A stretch of 64,000 bases of DNA from JBFWUM01 sp050247255 (GCA_050247255.1 JBFWUM010000016.1:17169-81168), one strand, 5' to 3'. Counted from the first letter of the stretch, positions 1 through 9,200 are shown. Program-made: numbers and translations. Notes: generated by a model from the sequence alone, not told the origin.

Positions 1-10
1 GGAGAACGAC

Positions 11-61
11 AACCTTGAAACCTCCTTTCTCCTTGCTCCTGCTAGATCCTCATCTTTCAAT
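11..61. repeat. degenerate word-repeat tract upstream of the first gene
   Basis: This pyrimidine-rich stretch repeats a CTCCTTT/CTCCTTG/CTCCTGC-like word with substitutions. It lies just before the first start codon. It resembles in style, not in sequence, the other word-repeat tracts in this window. It may be cut by the window edge, so its full extent is unknown. Confidence 0.4.
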
Positions 62-67
62 ACCCGT

Positions 68-874
68 ATGGTGATCGCGGACGTGGCGCTGGCGCGGCGA
101 TTGGAACGCGCGGAGGCCGAGGCGAGCCGACGGTTCGTCGAGACGCGCGCTCGGCTGCAGCCGGACGTCGGGGCCACGTGGATGGAGGTCGCCGGCGCCT
201 ATGCGATGTTCGACGGCGCGCAGTCGCCGCTGACGCAGACGTTCGGCCTCGGGTTGTTCGACGAGGTCACCGACGATCACCTGGCAACCCTCGAATCCTT
301 CTTCGAATCGCGCGGCGCCGCCGTGCATCACGAGGTCAGCCCCCTCGGGCCGATCGACCTGCAGGCGCGCCTCGCGAGGCGCGGCTACACGCCGGTCGAA
401 TTCACCTCCGTGCTCTACCAGGAACTGCCGCGGCGGCGAATCACGGGCTCGAGCGACGTCGCCGTCACACGCGTCTCGGACGCCGACGGCCAGCAGCGAT
501 GGGCGGCCACGGCCGCCGCCGGGTGGGCCGATGTCTCGGCGGATCTGGCCGACTTCATCGGCGGCATCGCCACCGTCAATGCGGCGGCACCCGGCACAGC
601 CGCGTTCCTCGCCACGGTTGACGGGCTGGTCGCGGCGTCGGCGTTGTTGTGGATCCACGAGGGCGTCGCGTTGCTGGCCGGGGCGAGTACGGTCGCCGCC
701 TCCCGCGGACGCGGCGCCCAGCGCGCGCTGCTCGACGCCAGGCTTGCGGCTGCCGCGGAGGCGGGATGCGAGCTGGCCATGATGGGCGCCGCCCCGGGGA
801 GCGCATCGCAGCGCAATGCCGAGCGCGAAGGGTTCCGGGTCGCCTACACCCGCATGAAATGGCAACGACGGTAG
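68..874 (+). CDS. GNAT-family N-acetyltransferase
   Basis: The 268-residue product looks like a two-part GNAT protein. The N-terminal half is poorly conserved. The C-terminal half (about 150-268) has the acetyl-CoA-binding pattern: strand ALLWIHEG, then STVAASRGRGAQRALL (an R-G-x-G-A loop and helix), then a final strand ending AEREGFRVAYTR. GNAT enzymes transfer acetyl from acetyl-CoA to an amine; the substrate cannot be read from sequence. The ATG at 68 was chosen because the upstream tract is low-complexity. The 3' end overlaps the AlkB gene by 16 bp, which suggests co-translation. Confidence 0.8.
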   Translation: MVIADVALARRLERAEAEASRRFVETRARLQPDVGATWMEVAGAYAMFDGAQSPLTQTFGLGLFDEVTDDHLATLESFFESRGAAVHHEVSPLGPIDLQARLARRGYTPVEFTSVLYQELPRRRITGSSDVAVTRVSDADGQQRWAATAAAGWADVSADLADFIGGIATVNAAAPGTAAFLATVDGLVAASALLWIHEGVALLAGASTVAASRGRGAQRALLDARLAAAAEAGCELAMMGAAPGSASQRNAEREGFRVAYTRMKWQRR

Positions 875-1488
875 TTCAGGCGCCGGGGGCCGTCTGGCTC
901 AAGCGGTGGCTGACTCTCGACGAGCAGCGCCGGCTGGTGGCCGAGTGCCAGGCGCTGATGGACGGCCCCGGCGGCGGGTACGTCCCCACGGTGCGCGGCG
1001 GCGGGAAGATGCACGTGCGCATGCTCTGCCTGGGGCGCCACTGGAACGCGCGCACCTACACCTACGAAACGACCCGCGGCGACTTCGATCAGGCGCCGGT
1101 CGCGCCACTGCCGGCCGGGTGGGCCGGGCTCGCCTCACGGGCGGCGGCGGACGCCGGGTTCGCCTTCGAGCCGGACCTCTGCATCCTCAACCACTACCCG
1201 GCCGACGGCCGCATGGGGCTCCATCAGGACAAGGACGAAAGCGCGGCGTCGCTCGAGGCGGGGCTGCCGGTCGTCTCGATCTCCCTCGGCGACACGGCCC
1301 GGTTCCTCTTCGGCGGCACCCGGCGCCGCGACCCGGTCGACACCCTCTACCTGCAGTCGGGGGATGCCTTCGTCTTCGGTGGCCCGTCGCGGCTGCGCTA
1401 TCACGGCGTGACCCGGATCGTCCCCCGCAGCGCGCCGCCGGAACTGCGCCTGGACGGCCGGTTCAACCTGACGTTCCGCCGCTACTGA
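859..1488 (+). CDS. AlkB-like alpha-ketoglutarate-dependent dioxygenase
   Basis: This 209-residue protein matches the AlkB/2OG-Fe(II) oxygenase family, which removes alkyl groups from DNA or RNA bases by oxidation. The iron ligands are visible as LHQDKDE (H122, D124) and RYHGVTR (H182). The 2-oxoglutarate-binding arginines fit RFNLTFR (R201, R207). N-HYPADGRMGLH before the ligands is typical of the true AlkB branch. The start ATG at 859 lies inside the preceding acetyltransferase gene (16-bp overlap), so the two are probably one transcript. A second, divergent AlkB gene lies at 61493-62083. Confidence 0.9.
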   Translation: MATTVVQAPGAVWLKRWLTLDEQRRLVAECQALMDGPGGGYVPTVRGGGKMHVRMLCLGRHWNARTYTYETTRGDFDQAPVAPLPAGWAGLASRAAADAGFAFEPDLCILNHYPADGRMGLHQDKDESAASLEAGLPVVSISLGDTARFLFGGTRRRDPVDTLYLQSGDAFVFGGPSRLRYHGVTRIVPRSAPPELRLDGRFNLTFRRY

Positions 1489-1577
1489 GCGGCTCCCCAG
1501 AGGGGAAAAGTGAAAACTTTGATGTTCAGCCGCGATCATGTCGTGCGATGCTATAGGCCTCTTTGAAAGGAGAGCTG

Positions 1578-1940
1578 ATGGCGAAGGCCAAGAAGAGTGC
1601 GAAGAGTGCGAAGGGCGCGAAGAAGAAGGCGACGAAGCGGGCCGCAAAGCCTGCCGCGCGCAAGGGTGCCAAGAAGAAGTCGGCGCGCAAGCCGAATGCG
1701 GCGTTCATGGCGCCGGTGAGCCCGAGCCCGGCGCTGGCGGAAGTGGTCGGCGCGAAGCCGATTCCGCGCACCGAGGTCACCAAGCGCCTCTGGGCTTACA
1801 TCAAGAAGAACAAGCTCCAGGATCAGAAGAACAAGCGGATGATCAAGGCGGACGGGACGCTGAAGACGGTCTTCGGCGGCAAGTCCCAGGTGAACATGTT
1901 CGAGATGACCAAGCTGGTGAACAAGCACCTGAAGAAGTAG
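1578..1940 (+). CDS. SWIB/MDM2-domain protein with basic tail
   Basis: The product has 120 residues. Residues 1-40 are a Lys/Ala-rich basic tail (AKKSAKSAKGAKKKATKRAA), like histone H1 or bacterial nucleoid proteins. The rest is a SWIB domain (PRTEVTKRLWAYIKKNKLQD, then FGGKSQVNMFEMTKLVNKHL). Bacterial SWIB proteins of this type occur in several phyla and are thought to bind DNA or chromatin-like complexes; the function is not established. The start at 1578 is supported by the ribosome-binding sequence GAAAGGAGAG 4 nt upstream. An in-frame TTG at 1563 has no such support. Confidence 0.85.
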   Translation: MAKAKKSAKSAKGAKKKATKRAAKPAARKGAKKKSARKPNAAFMAPVSPSPALAEVVGAKPIPRTEVTKRLWAYIKKNKLQDQKNKRMIKADGTLKTVFGGKSQVNMFEMTKLVNKHLKK

Positions 1941-1954
1941 CAACACCGTCCCCC

Positions 1955-2335
1955 GTGGAGGAGCTCGATCTCTACGCCATGGTCGGCGAGGAGGGCTTTC
2001 ATCGCCTCGTCGCCGGCTTCTATCGCCAGGTCCCGGCCGACGACATCCTCGGCCCGATGTATCCGGCCGACGACCTGGCGGGCGCCGAGCAACGGCTCCG
2101 CGACTTCCTCATCGGCCGCTTCGGCGGCCCCCCTCGCTACATCGAACAACGCGGCCACCCGCGGCTCCGCGCCCGCCACATGCCGTTTGCCGTCACCCCC
2201 GCCGCCCGCGACCGCTGGCTGCAGCTGATGACACGGTCGCTCGACGAGGCGCAGTTCCCGCCCGAGGCCGACGCCATGCTCCGCGAGTTTTTCGGCGCGG
2301 TGGCCACCATGCTGATCAACGCGCACCAGGAGTAG
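1955..2335 (+). CDS. truncated hemoglobin, group II (TrHbO-like)
   Basis: This 126-residue protein is a truncated 2-on-2 globin. The proximal heme histidine fits RARHMPF (H75), followed by TPAARDRWLQLM with the Trp (W88) expected at position G8 of group II. The N-terminal GEEGFHRLVAGFYRQV helix and the MYPADDLAGAEQRL-RDFLIGRFGGPPRYIEQRGHPRLR segment are typical. Such proteins bind O2 or NO and often serve in detoxification. The start is a GTG at 1955, with an ATG at 1979 as an alternative that would cut the first helix. The DinB gene begins 2 nt after the stop. Confidence 0.9.
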   Translation: MEELDLYAMVGEEGFHRLVAGFYRQVPADDILGPMYPADDLAGAEQRLRDFLIGRFGGPPRYIEQRGHPRLRARHMPFAVTPAARDRWLQLMTRSLDEAQFPPEADAMLREFFGAVATMLINAHQE

Positions 2336-2337
2336 CC

Positions 2338-2817
2338 ATGGCCACGGACCCGCTGCGCGAGCAGCTGGCGAAGCTGCTGGACTGGACCGAGGCCCACGCC
2401 GGCTTCGACCGTGCCGTCGCGGCCATGCCGGCCTCCCTGCAGGGCGCCGTCCCGCCCGGCTTCGAGCACTCGGCCTGGCAGATCCTCGAGCACCTGCGCA
2501 TCGCCCAGGAAGACATCTACGACTTCAGCGTGAACGCCGGCTACACGGCGATGGTGTGGCCGGACGACTACTGGCCGGCGTCACCCGAGCCGCCCGGCGC
2601 GGAGGCATGGGAGGGCAGCGTGGCGGCGTACCGCGAGGATCGGGCGAAGCTCCAGGCGCTGGCCCGCAACGCGGATATCGATCTGCTCGCGCGCATCCCG
2701 CACGGCGACGGCCAGACCTACCTGCGCGAGATCCTGCTGGTGGCCGATCACGGCGCGTATCACGTCGGCCAGCTCGTCGCGCTGCGCAAGGCGCTCGGCT
2801 GCTGGCCTCAGGCGTGA
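2338..2817 (+). CDS. DinB-like putative metal-dependent hydrolase or thiol transferase
   Basis: The 159-residue product is a four-helix DinB/YfiT-type protein. The expected metal-binding histidine triad is present as EHLRIAQED (H52) and VADHGAYHVGQL (H138, H142). Members include bacillithiol transferases and maleylpyruvate isomerases; most remain uncharacterised. The gene follows the globin by 2 nt and overlaps the next gene by 4 nt (GTGA), so it belongs to one operon with both. A second DinB paralogue lies at 4807-5283. Confidence 0.85.
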   Translation: MATDPLREQLAKLLDWTEAHAGFDRAVAAMPASLQGAVPPGFEHSAWQILEHLRIAQEDIYDFSVNAGYTAMVWPDDYWPASPEPPGAEAWEGSVAAYREDRAKLQALARNADIDLLARIPHGDGQTYLREILLVADHGAYHVGQLVALRKALGCWPQA

Positions 2818-3563
2818 GCGGCCAGGTCGTCCTGATCACCGGCGGCGCGCGCGGCATCGGCGCCGCCACCGCGCGGCTGGCGGCGTCCCGCGGCTGCCAG
2901 GTCATCGTCAATTTCCGGCAGGCTGCGGCCGCGGCGGACGCCGTCGTGCGGGACATCGAGTCCGCGGGCGGCACGGCCATCGCGCTGCAGGCCGACGTGG
3001 CCTCCGAGCCCGACATCGTGCGGCTGTTCGAGGAGGTCGATCGCCGCGTCGGCCGGCTCGACGCCCTCGTCAACAACGCCGGCATCGTCGATCGCCAGGG
3101 ACGGCTGGTGGACCTCGACATGGCGCGGCTGCAGCGGGTCTTCACGACCAACGTCCATGGCGCGTTCCTCTGCGCGCGCGAAGCGGTGCGCCGCATGTCG
3201 ACGGCCGCCGGCGGCCGAGGCGGTGCCATCGTCAACGTGTCGTCGATGGCCGCGAAGCTCGGGTCGCCGCACGAGTACGTGCACTACGCGGCGTCGAAAG
3301 CGGCGGTGGATACCATGACCATCGGCCTGGCGCGCGAGGTGGCCGCCGAGGGCATTCGCGTCAACGGCGTCAGGCCAGGGCCCATCCATACGACCATGCA
3401 CGCGGACGGGGGAGAGCCGAACCGCATCGACCGCGTGAAGGGCGCGATCCCCTTGGGGCGCGGCGGGCAACCAGAGGAAGTTGCGCACGCCATCCTCTGG
3501 CTGCTGTCGGAGGAAGCGAGCTACGTCACCGGGGCGATTCTCGATGTATCGGGCGGCAGGTAA
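2814..3563 (+). CDS. SDR-family oxidoreductase (FabG-like)
   Basis: This 249-residue protein is a classical short-chain dehydrogenase/reductase. The cofactor-binding motif TGGARGIG is at the N-terminus, LVNNAGIV follows near residue 88, and the catalytic Ser and YxxxK appear as VNVSSMAAK and YAASK. RVNGVRPGPI and the C-terminal YVTGAILDVSGGR are typical of FabG-type enzymes that reduce or oxidise alcohols and ketones with NAD(P). The substrate is unknown. The start is a GTG that overlaps the DinB stop codon. The stop codon is the left end of a long inverted repeat. Confidence 0.88.
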   Translation: MSGQVVLITGGARGIGAATARLAASRGCQVIVNFRQAAAAADAVVRDIESAGGTAIALQADVASEPDIVRLFEEVDRRVGRLDALVNNAGIVDRQGRLVDLDMARLQRVFTTNVHGAFLCAREAVRRMSTAAGGRGGAIVNVSSMAAKLGSPHEYVHYAASKAAVDTMTIGLAREVAAEGIRVNGVRPGPIHTTMHADGGEPNRIDRVKGAIPLGRGGQPEEVAHAILWLLSEEASYVTGAILDVSGGR

Positions 3564-3697
3564 CGGAGGCGGCGGAGGACACGGAGACAAGGGCACACAC
3601 GGAGCAGCGGAGGAACGGAGATCAAATAGATTTCTTCAAAGTGAATCTCCGTTGCTCCGTTCCTCCGTGTGGCGTTTTTTCTCCGTGCGCTCCGTTA
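3561..3697. repeat. stop-to-stop imperfect inverted repeat built from CGGAG words
   Basis: The left arm is a run of CGGAGG/ACGGAG/CGGAGGAACGGAG words and the right arm is its imperfect reverse complement (CTCCGTT, CTCCGTTCCTCCGTG, CTCCGTTA). The arms begin and end with TAACGGAG and CTCCGTTA. Those two ends contain the stop codons of the two convergent genes on either side (SDR and metalloprotease). A T6 run lies inside the right arm. It could act as a two-way terminator. It belongs to the word-repeat elements described in the findings. Confidence 0.8.
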
Positions 3698-4786
3698 CCT
3701 CCCCGGCATCTGGCAGGCGTACTCCATCCGCCGCAGGCGGCCGGGTGACGCCCGTTGCAGCTGGAAGCCGTCGGGGTCGTTATCGGGCGTGGTGTTGCCC
3801 AGCGGGCGCGTGTAGGCGATGGCGCCGTGGTACTGGTCGCGCGCCGAGTAGGTCGTCGTCGCGCACGACAGGTCGGTGTCGTACGACATGACGCTGTCGC
3901 GATAGGGCTGCGTGTGGCCGAACCCGAGGGCGTGCCCGACTTCGTGGGCGATGATGATGTTCGCCGGCAGGACGCCGCCGCACCCGCAGTTGCTCGCGTT
4001 GTAGATCCGCGCGAACCCGGTGCGCACCACCTCGTTGCTTCCCTGCAGCGCAATGCTGACGCCGCCAAAGCCGCAGAGGTCAGCGGCACTGCCCGCAGAT
4101 CGGTTCGCCACCTCGATCTGAATGAATCCGGACTCCAGGCTCGCCACCGGCCGCGCGTCGGGCCGCGTCTGGATGGTGCCCGCCTGGATCCGGTTCCCCG
4201 TCACCGCCGAGACAAGTCCAGGGAGCAGTGAGACGATGCGGTTCACCGTGTCGGCGGGCACATCGGTCTCACTCGAGACGAAGTTGCCGGCGGCGTCCTG
4301 CACCGTGTACTTCGTGATGACGTAGAAATTCGGGTTCGACGGCCAGCGGATGACAAAGTCCGGGAAGACGCCCGCCTGGTCCTTGCCGCGCGCAAACCGG
4401 TCGAAGAAATCGAGATCGAACGGCGCGGCCGTCGAGATCAGGTCGATCGTGCTGCCGCGGTTTGCGTTGCCGGCGACGGTCGTCGTCCGCGTCAGGTGAC
4501 CTGCCGCCGAGACCACGACGGGCGCCGCCGCGGTGCCGAGCAGGACGCTGAAGGCGCCGCTCCCGTCGGTGGTCGTCGTCGTGCTGCCGACGGTGACGGT
4601 GGCGCCGGCGACCGCGGCGGATCCGTTCTGCGTCGTGACGACGCGGCCGGCAAACGTGAATGTCGGCGTGCTCGGTGCAGTCGGTGGTGCGGTGGTCGGA
4701 TCGAGGCTCAGGAACGCCGGGTCGCACGCCGACGCGAGGACCGCGCACGCAAGAACGCCGAGACACCTGCGGACGGCCGCCACCAC
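3695..4786 (-). CDS. secreted metzincin-type zinc protease lipoprotein with N-terminal beta domain
   Basis: The product (about 363 residues) begins with a lipoprotein signal ending LASAC. A Thr/Pro-rich linker follows, then a carboxypeptidase-regulatory-like beta domain (FAGRVVTTQNGSAAVAGATV ... DGSGAFSVLL). The C-terminal half is a zinc protease with HEVGHALGFGH (HEXXHXXGXXH) and a Met-turn-like DSVMSYD, as in matrixin-type metzincins. The target is unknown and outside the cytoplasm. The GTG at 4786 (or 4783) is preferred over the ATG at 4816, because the latter lies beyond the -10 box and inside the divergent gene. Confidence 0.82.
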   Translation of the reverse strand: MVAAVRRCLGVLACAVLASACDPAFLSLDPTTAPPTAPSTPTFTFAGRVVTTQNGSAAVAGATVTVGSTTTTTDGSGAFSVLLGTAAAPVVVSAAGHLTRTTTVAGNANRGSTIDLISTAAPFDLDFFDRFARGKDQAGVFPDFVIRWPSNPNFYVITKYTVQDAAGNFVSSETDVPADTVNRIVSLLPGLVSAVTGNRIQAGTIQTRPDARPVASLESGFIQIEVANRSAGSAADLCGFGGVSIALQGSNEVVRTGFARIYNASNCGCGGVLPANIIIAHEVGHALGFGHTQPYRDSVMSYDTDLSCATTTYSARDQYHGAIAYTRPLGNTTPDNDPDGFQLQRASPGRLRRMEYACQMPGR

Positions 4787-4790
4787 CTCC

Positions 4791-4798
4791 ACTATATT
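4791..4798. promoter_or_regulatory. shared divergent -10 region (TATATTA/TAATATA)
   Basis: The AT-rich octamer reads TATATT towards the DinB gene (8 nt before its ATG at 4807). On the other strand it reads TATAGT, 4-7 nt before the GTG codons at 4786/4783 of the protease. Both transcripts would then be leaderless or nearly so. This is inferred from spacing and composition only. Confidence 0.45.
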
Positions 4799-4806
4799 AC
4801 GGGGCG

Positions 4807-5283
4807 ATGGACGCATTGATAACGCAGCTGCTGGCGGTCGTGGACCAGGCCTACAACCGCCGGTCGTGGCACGGCACCAACCTGCGCGGCGCCGTGCGCG
4901 GTGTCACCCCGGAGGCGGCGGTCCGGCGACCGGCGCCGGGCAGGCACAACATCCAGGAACTGGTGGTGCACGCGGCCTACTGGAAGTACGCCGCGTGGCG
5001 CCGCCTGACCGGCTCGCAGCGCGGGTCGTTCGCGCTCGCCGGCTCGAACTTCTTCGCGCGGGACCGGGCCGACGCGGTACAGTGGCGCAGCGACGTGGCC
5101 CTGCTCGATCGCATGCACGCAGATCTCCGCGGGGCGATCGCCGCCACGCCCCGGTCCAGGCTGACGGCCCGGCTCGGCGCCGCCGGGGGGCCGGTGACGG
5201 TCCAGGGACTCATCACCGGCATCGCGGCGCATGACCTCTATCACGCGGGGCAGATTCAGTTGATTAAGACCCTGGCGAAGTAA
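4807..5283 (+). CDS. DinB-like protein, second paralogue
   Basis: This 158-residue protein has the DinB fold with the three metal-binding histidines in the expected places: ELVVHAAYWK (H55) and AAHDLYHAGQIQL (H142, H146). The sequence between the first and second histidine is diverged from the paralogue at 2338-2817. The reaction is unknown; relatives transfer thiols or act as metal-dependent hydrolases. It is transcribed divergently from the metalloprotease, sharing its short promoter region. Confidence 0.83.
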   Translation: MDALITQLLAVVDQAYNRRSWHGTNLRGAVRGVTPEAAVRRPAPGRHNIQELVVHAAYWKYAAWRRLTGSQRGSFALAGSNFFARDRADAVQWRSDVALLDRMHADLRGAIAATPRSRLTARLGAAGGPVTVQGLITGIAAHDLYHAGQIQLIKTLAK

Positions 5284-5284
5284 G

Positions 5285-5314
5285 AAGTGGAAAAGTGGAA
5301 AAGTTGAAAAGTGG
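5285..5314. repeat. degenerate word-repeat tract (AAAAGTGG words)
   Basis: Four imperfect copies of AAAAGTGG/AAAAGTTG lie directly after the DinB stop codon. They continue into the first codons of the next gene, whose GTG and TTG start candidates are inside the tract. Confidence 0.6.
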
Positions 5315-6221
5315 GTGCAGCGCGCTCGTGGCGGTTCTCGCTGCGGCGGTGAGTGCCTCTGCGCAGCAGGCGCTTCCGGCATCTGAGCACGTGGTCGGCG
5401 TTGGCAGCCTCACGCTGGTCGTCAGCGATGTCGAGCGGGCGCGCGCGTTCTATCGCGACACGCTCGGGTTGACGCTCCAGGAGGGGAGCGCCGGCGTGGC
5501 CGGGGGCGCGTTGTCGATCGCCTTCGTCGCACCGGCGGATGCCGACCGCAGGGCGGTGACCCGGGGGCTCCAGGATCCGGGCGCGGCGCGCGTCATCCTG
5601 ACGGTGCGCGATCTCGATGCGGCGCTGATCCAGGCGCGGTTCAGCGGCGCGACCGTGCTGAGCGAAGGCGACGCGGCGGTGCCGCTGGTCGACGAGCCGG
5701 GTGTGTCGCGGGCGGTGCTGATCAAGGACCCGGACGGGTTCTTCGTGCAGATCATGCAGCGGGCGGTCGCTGTGGTTGGGGGTTCTTCCGGGACTGAAGT
5801 CCCGGGCTCCGCTGGCAACGTGATCGGCCTGACCGTGGGGCTGACCGTCGACGACATGGATCGCACCATGCGCGTGTTTCGCGACGCGCTCGGCTTCGAC
5901 CTGAGACGCGATCCTGAAGACAACGACGATGCCCGGCTGGCGATGATGGGGGTGTTCACCGCCTTCTACCGCCGCGTCATCGCGACGGTGCCGGGGACGG
6001 CGCTGGCAATCGAACTGATCGAAGTGCACGGCCTCAGCCGGCGGCTGATCACGGCGCGGCCGCAGGACCCGGGGACCGCGATGCTGGGGCTCACCGTCGC
6101 CGACGTGAACCGCGCAGCGTCCGCCCTGACGGCGGCGAATGCCACGGTGGTCGCCGCGGACGGCGTTCCCGCGATTGTCGCCACGCCCGATCGATTCTTC
6201 CTCGCCCTTGGGCGGAACTAA
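5295..6221 (+). CDS. secreted tandem-VOC (glyoxalase/bleomycin-resistance fold) protein
   Basis: The 308-residue product has a signal peptide (CSALVAVLAAAVSASAQQ) followed by two vicinal-oxygen-chelate domains. The first runs from about residue 35 (LTLVVSDVERARAFYRDTLG) to 155 (DPDGFFVQIMQ). The second runs from about 175 (LTVGLTVDDMDRTMRVFRDALG) to the end. VOC proteins bind a metal for isomerase, dioxygenase or binding roles. An exported form is unusual and its substrate is unknown. The linker between the domains (GSSGTEVPGSAG) is encoded by a small palindrome of the dispersed family. The start (GTG 5295) is uncertain. Confidence 0.8.
   Translation: MEKLKSGCSALVAVLAAAVSASAQQALPASEHVVGVGSLTLVVSDVERARAFYRDTLGLTLQEGSAGVAGGALSIAFVAPADADRRAVTRGLQDPGAARVILTVRDLDAALIQARFSGATVLSEGDAAVPLVDEPGVSRAVLIKDPDGFFVQIMQRAVAVVGGSSGTEVPGSAGNVIGLTVGLTVDDMDRTMRVFRDALGFDLRRDPEDNDDARLAMMGVFTAFYRRVIATVPGTALAIELIEVHGLSRRLITARPQDPGTAMLGLTVADVNRAASALTAANATVVAADGVPAIVATPDRFFLALGRN
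5788..5805. repeat. small palindrome, CT-GA-AG family, inside the VOC gene
   Basis: A perfect 8-bp stem (CCGGGACT / AGTCCCGG) surrounds GA. It is read in frame as part of the inter-domain linker of the VOC protein. It matches the core of the dispersed palindromes, but its tail differs. Confidence 0.65.
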
Positions 6222-6280
6222 AGGTCGCAGCTACGACAAAGAGGGCGGAACCAGGGTCCGCAGCGACGACGGTCCGGCAG
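6222..6280. repeat. short intergenic region with direct repeats
   Basis: Between the convergent VOC and helicase genes lie two copies of GCAGCTACGACA (from about 6227 and 6277) and two related GGTCCGCAG / GGTCCGGCAG words. No clear terminator hairpin was seen. The second copy runs into the helicase stop codon. Confidence 0.45.
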
Positions 6281-9200
6281 CTACGACAGGCGGCCGACGA
6301 AGCCCCGCACCACCGGCACACGGCGGCCGGCAGCCGCGGCGGCCGCCTGTTCGGCGACCTCCGCATCGAGCGGCGCCAGTGTCTTGAGCATGTCGCCTTC
6401 CATCGCCGCTACGGGCACGCCGTCGCGATAGACGATGCGGTTGCCGGCCGCGGCGCGGATGCGGTCGCCGGGTGTGACGATGCCGGTGAGGTTGAGCGGA
6501 TCGGCGGCGCTGATCGTGATGAGGGCGCCATCGGGCGCGCTGCGGCGGACTTCCCGCAGCCGCTCCACGGCCTCGGGCAGCGCAAACTGCTCGCCCGACA
6601 TGCCGGCGACGAAGCGGCCGCCGCGAATCTCGCCGCGCGCCTCGAGCCGGCGGTAGATGCGCGCGAGGTCGCGCCAGGGCGCCGCCGACGGTTCGCGGGT
6701 GAGCAGCCTCCTGAAGATCACGCCGTAGCGGCGGAGCAACGCCCACGCGCAGGTCTCGAGGGCCGCGGTCTCGCCGCGCGGGTCCTGTCCGGACGCCGCC
6801 GCTGCCGACAGCGCGAACCAGCGGCCGGCAGAGGCGTACATCGGCGACGCGCCAATCAGCGCGCGCAAACCGGCAAAGCCGTCGGAGCTGACGAGCCCCG
6901 CAGCGACCAGGTCGGCCAGCGCGCTGCGCAGCTGGTCGTCGGTGAGGTTGCGGGCCGCGGCAATCTCATGAGCGAACGACGCCCCGCGCGTCCGCAGATG
7001 TGTGAGAACAGGTGAGCCGGTCTCCCCGTAGCGCGCTTCGAGCGCGGAGGCGGAGCCCGACAACCACGCATCCGCATGCTCGCGCAGGAACAGGGCGATC
7101 GGCGTCGCGCCGACGACCTGCGTCGGGCCGCTCGACAGGCGCGCCCAGCCGACGCTGCCCGTGAGGCACAGCATGTCGAGCGCTGACGGTTCGTAGCGCC
7201 CGACGCGCGCGGCGAGCACGTCCTTCTCCCAGGCCCGGGCCGGCAGCTCGAGGCCGTCGAGCTGCGCGAGCACTGCCCGGAGCCCGTCGGGACCGGCCAG
7301 CTGCGACGCCGGCTCGACGTGCTGCCACGTGAACAGGAACCGCATGAAGTCGGCGGCGCTGACCGGCGCAATCTCGGCGCGCAGGCGGTTCAGCGTGTAC
7401 CGGTGGATGCGGGCGAGCAGCCGTCGATCGCACCACTCCAGCGCCCGGGTCTCCGGCGTGAAGTGTCCGCGCAGCACGACGCCCTCGCCCTCGAGCGCCA
7501 GCAGCGCCGCGTCGACGGCCGCTTCGTCGACGCCGAGCGACGCGGCGAGCGCGGCAGCGGTTACCGGGCCAAGCAGCGTCATCCGCCCGCGCACCATTTC
7601 CACCAGCGCTGCGTCGCGTGTCCATGTACGGGCCGCGCGCCCGACGGGGGCGCCGATGGGCGGATCGAGCGGCGCATCCGGGTGGACTGCGCGCGCCTCG
7701 GGAATCCGTTCGGCCGCGACGATCAGGGCGCCGCCAACGGTCGTTGCGCGACCGGATGCGGCAAGCGCCGCCAGCTGCCCCGCGTCGACCTCGTCGGCCA
7801 CGTGCAGGAAGCCCGCGGTCAGCAGGACGTCGTGCAGTTCCTCGGCGTCGCGCGGGTCGGGACGCTGCTCGTCGCGCACGCGCGCGATGGCCGCGGCGTC
7901 GAGCGCGCCGACATCGCCTCCGGGGGCGCCTGCCCGGCGCATCTGCACCGCCTGCGTCCGCCGCTCCTCCAGCGGCGCATCGTCGAGGAATGCGTATGGG
8001 CGGGCGTTGAGCACCTCGTGGGCAAACGCCGACGGCTCCGGCGTGTCGCGCGCCACGCAGCGCAGCTCGCCGCGGTGGATGCGCTCGAGGACGGCGACGA
8101 GGCCGTCCAGATCCATCGCTTCCTCCAGGCAGTCGCGCACCGTCTGGTTGACCAGCGGATGGTCCGGCAGCTCGCGGTCGCCGGGGATGTTCTCGAGGCA
8201 GGCAGCGCCGTCGGGAAACACGGCGGCCATCAGGTCGTCGGCCTGCATGCGCTGCAGCTGCGGCGCCACCTTCCGGCCGCCGCGGTAGCGCGGCACCGCG
8301 AGCGAGATGGTAGCGTTCCAGCGCCACCGTGTCTGGAACACCGGCGCGTCGAGGAACGCCTGCACCAGGATGTCGCGCACCGTGGCCGGGTGCAGGTAGC
8401 GGAAGACGTCGGCCAGCGGGAACGAGTGCTGCGGGCCGAGCGACAGCAGCATGGCGTCTTCGGTGGCGGCGGCCTGCAGCTCGAAGTTGAACTGGCGGCA
8501 GAAGCGCTTGCGCAGCGCCAGCGCCCAGGCGCGGTTGATGCGGCTGCCGAAGGGCGCGTGCAGCACCAACTGCATGCCGCCCGACTCGTCGAAGAAGCGT
8601 TCGAGAATGAGCGTCTCCTGCGTCGGGATGGCCCCGAGCACGCCGCGGCCGGCCGCGAGGTACTCGGCCGTCTGCCCGGCGCCGCCGGCGCAGAGGCCGG
8701 TCTCGTTCTCCAGCCATTGCGCAAGATCCGGCCCATCGAGCAGCGCGTCGGCGTCGCGGCGCAGGTCAGACACCGCGCGGGAGAGCTCATCGCTGCGCGC
8801 CGGCGCTTCGCCGAACCAGAACGGGATGCTTGGCGGCGCCCCCTCGGCGTCGGCCACGCGCACCGTGCCGGCGGTGACCTGCAGCACCCGCCACGACGCG
8901 TTGCCCAGCTGGAACACGTCGCCCGCCATGCTCTCGATGGCGAAGTCCTCGTTCAGCGTGCCGATGAACGTCTCGCCAGGCTCCAGCAGCACGCGGTAAT
9001 CGGCGACCTCAGGAATGGCGCCGCCGGACGTGAGCGCCAGCAGCCGCGAGGCGCGGCGGCCGCGCAGGACCTGGTGCACCTCGTCGCGATGCACCAGCGC
9101 GGCCCGACGCGTCCGCTGCGTCGAGAAGCCTTCGGCGAGCATGGCGACCACCTGGTCGAAGTCCTTGCGCGCCAGGTCCCGATAGGGCCATGCCCGGCGC

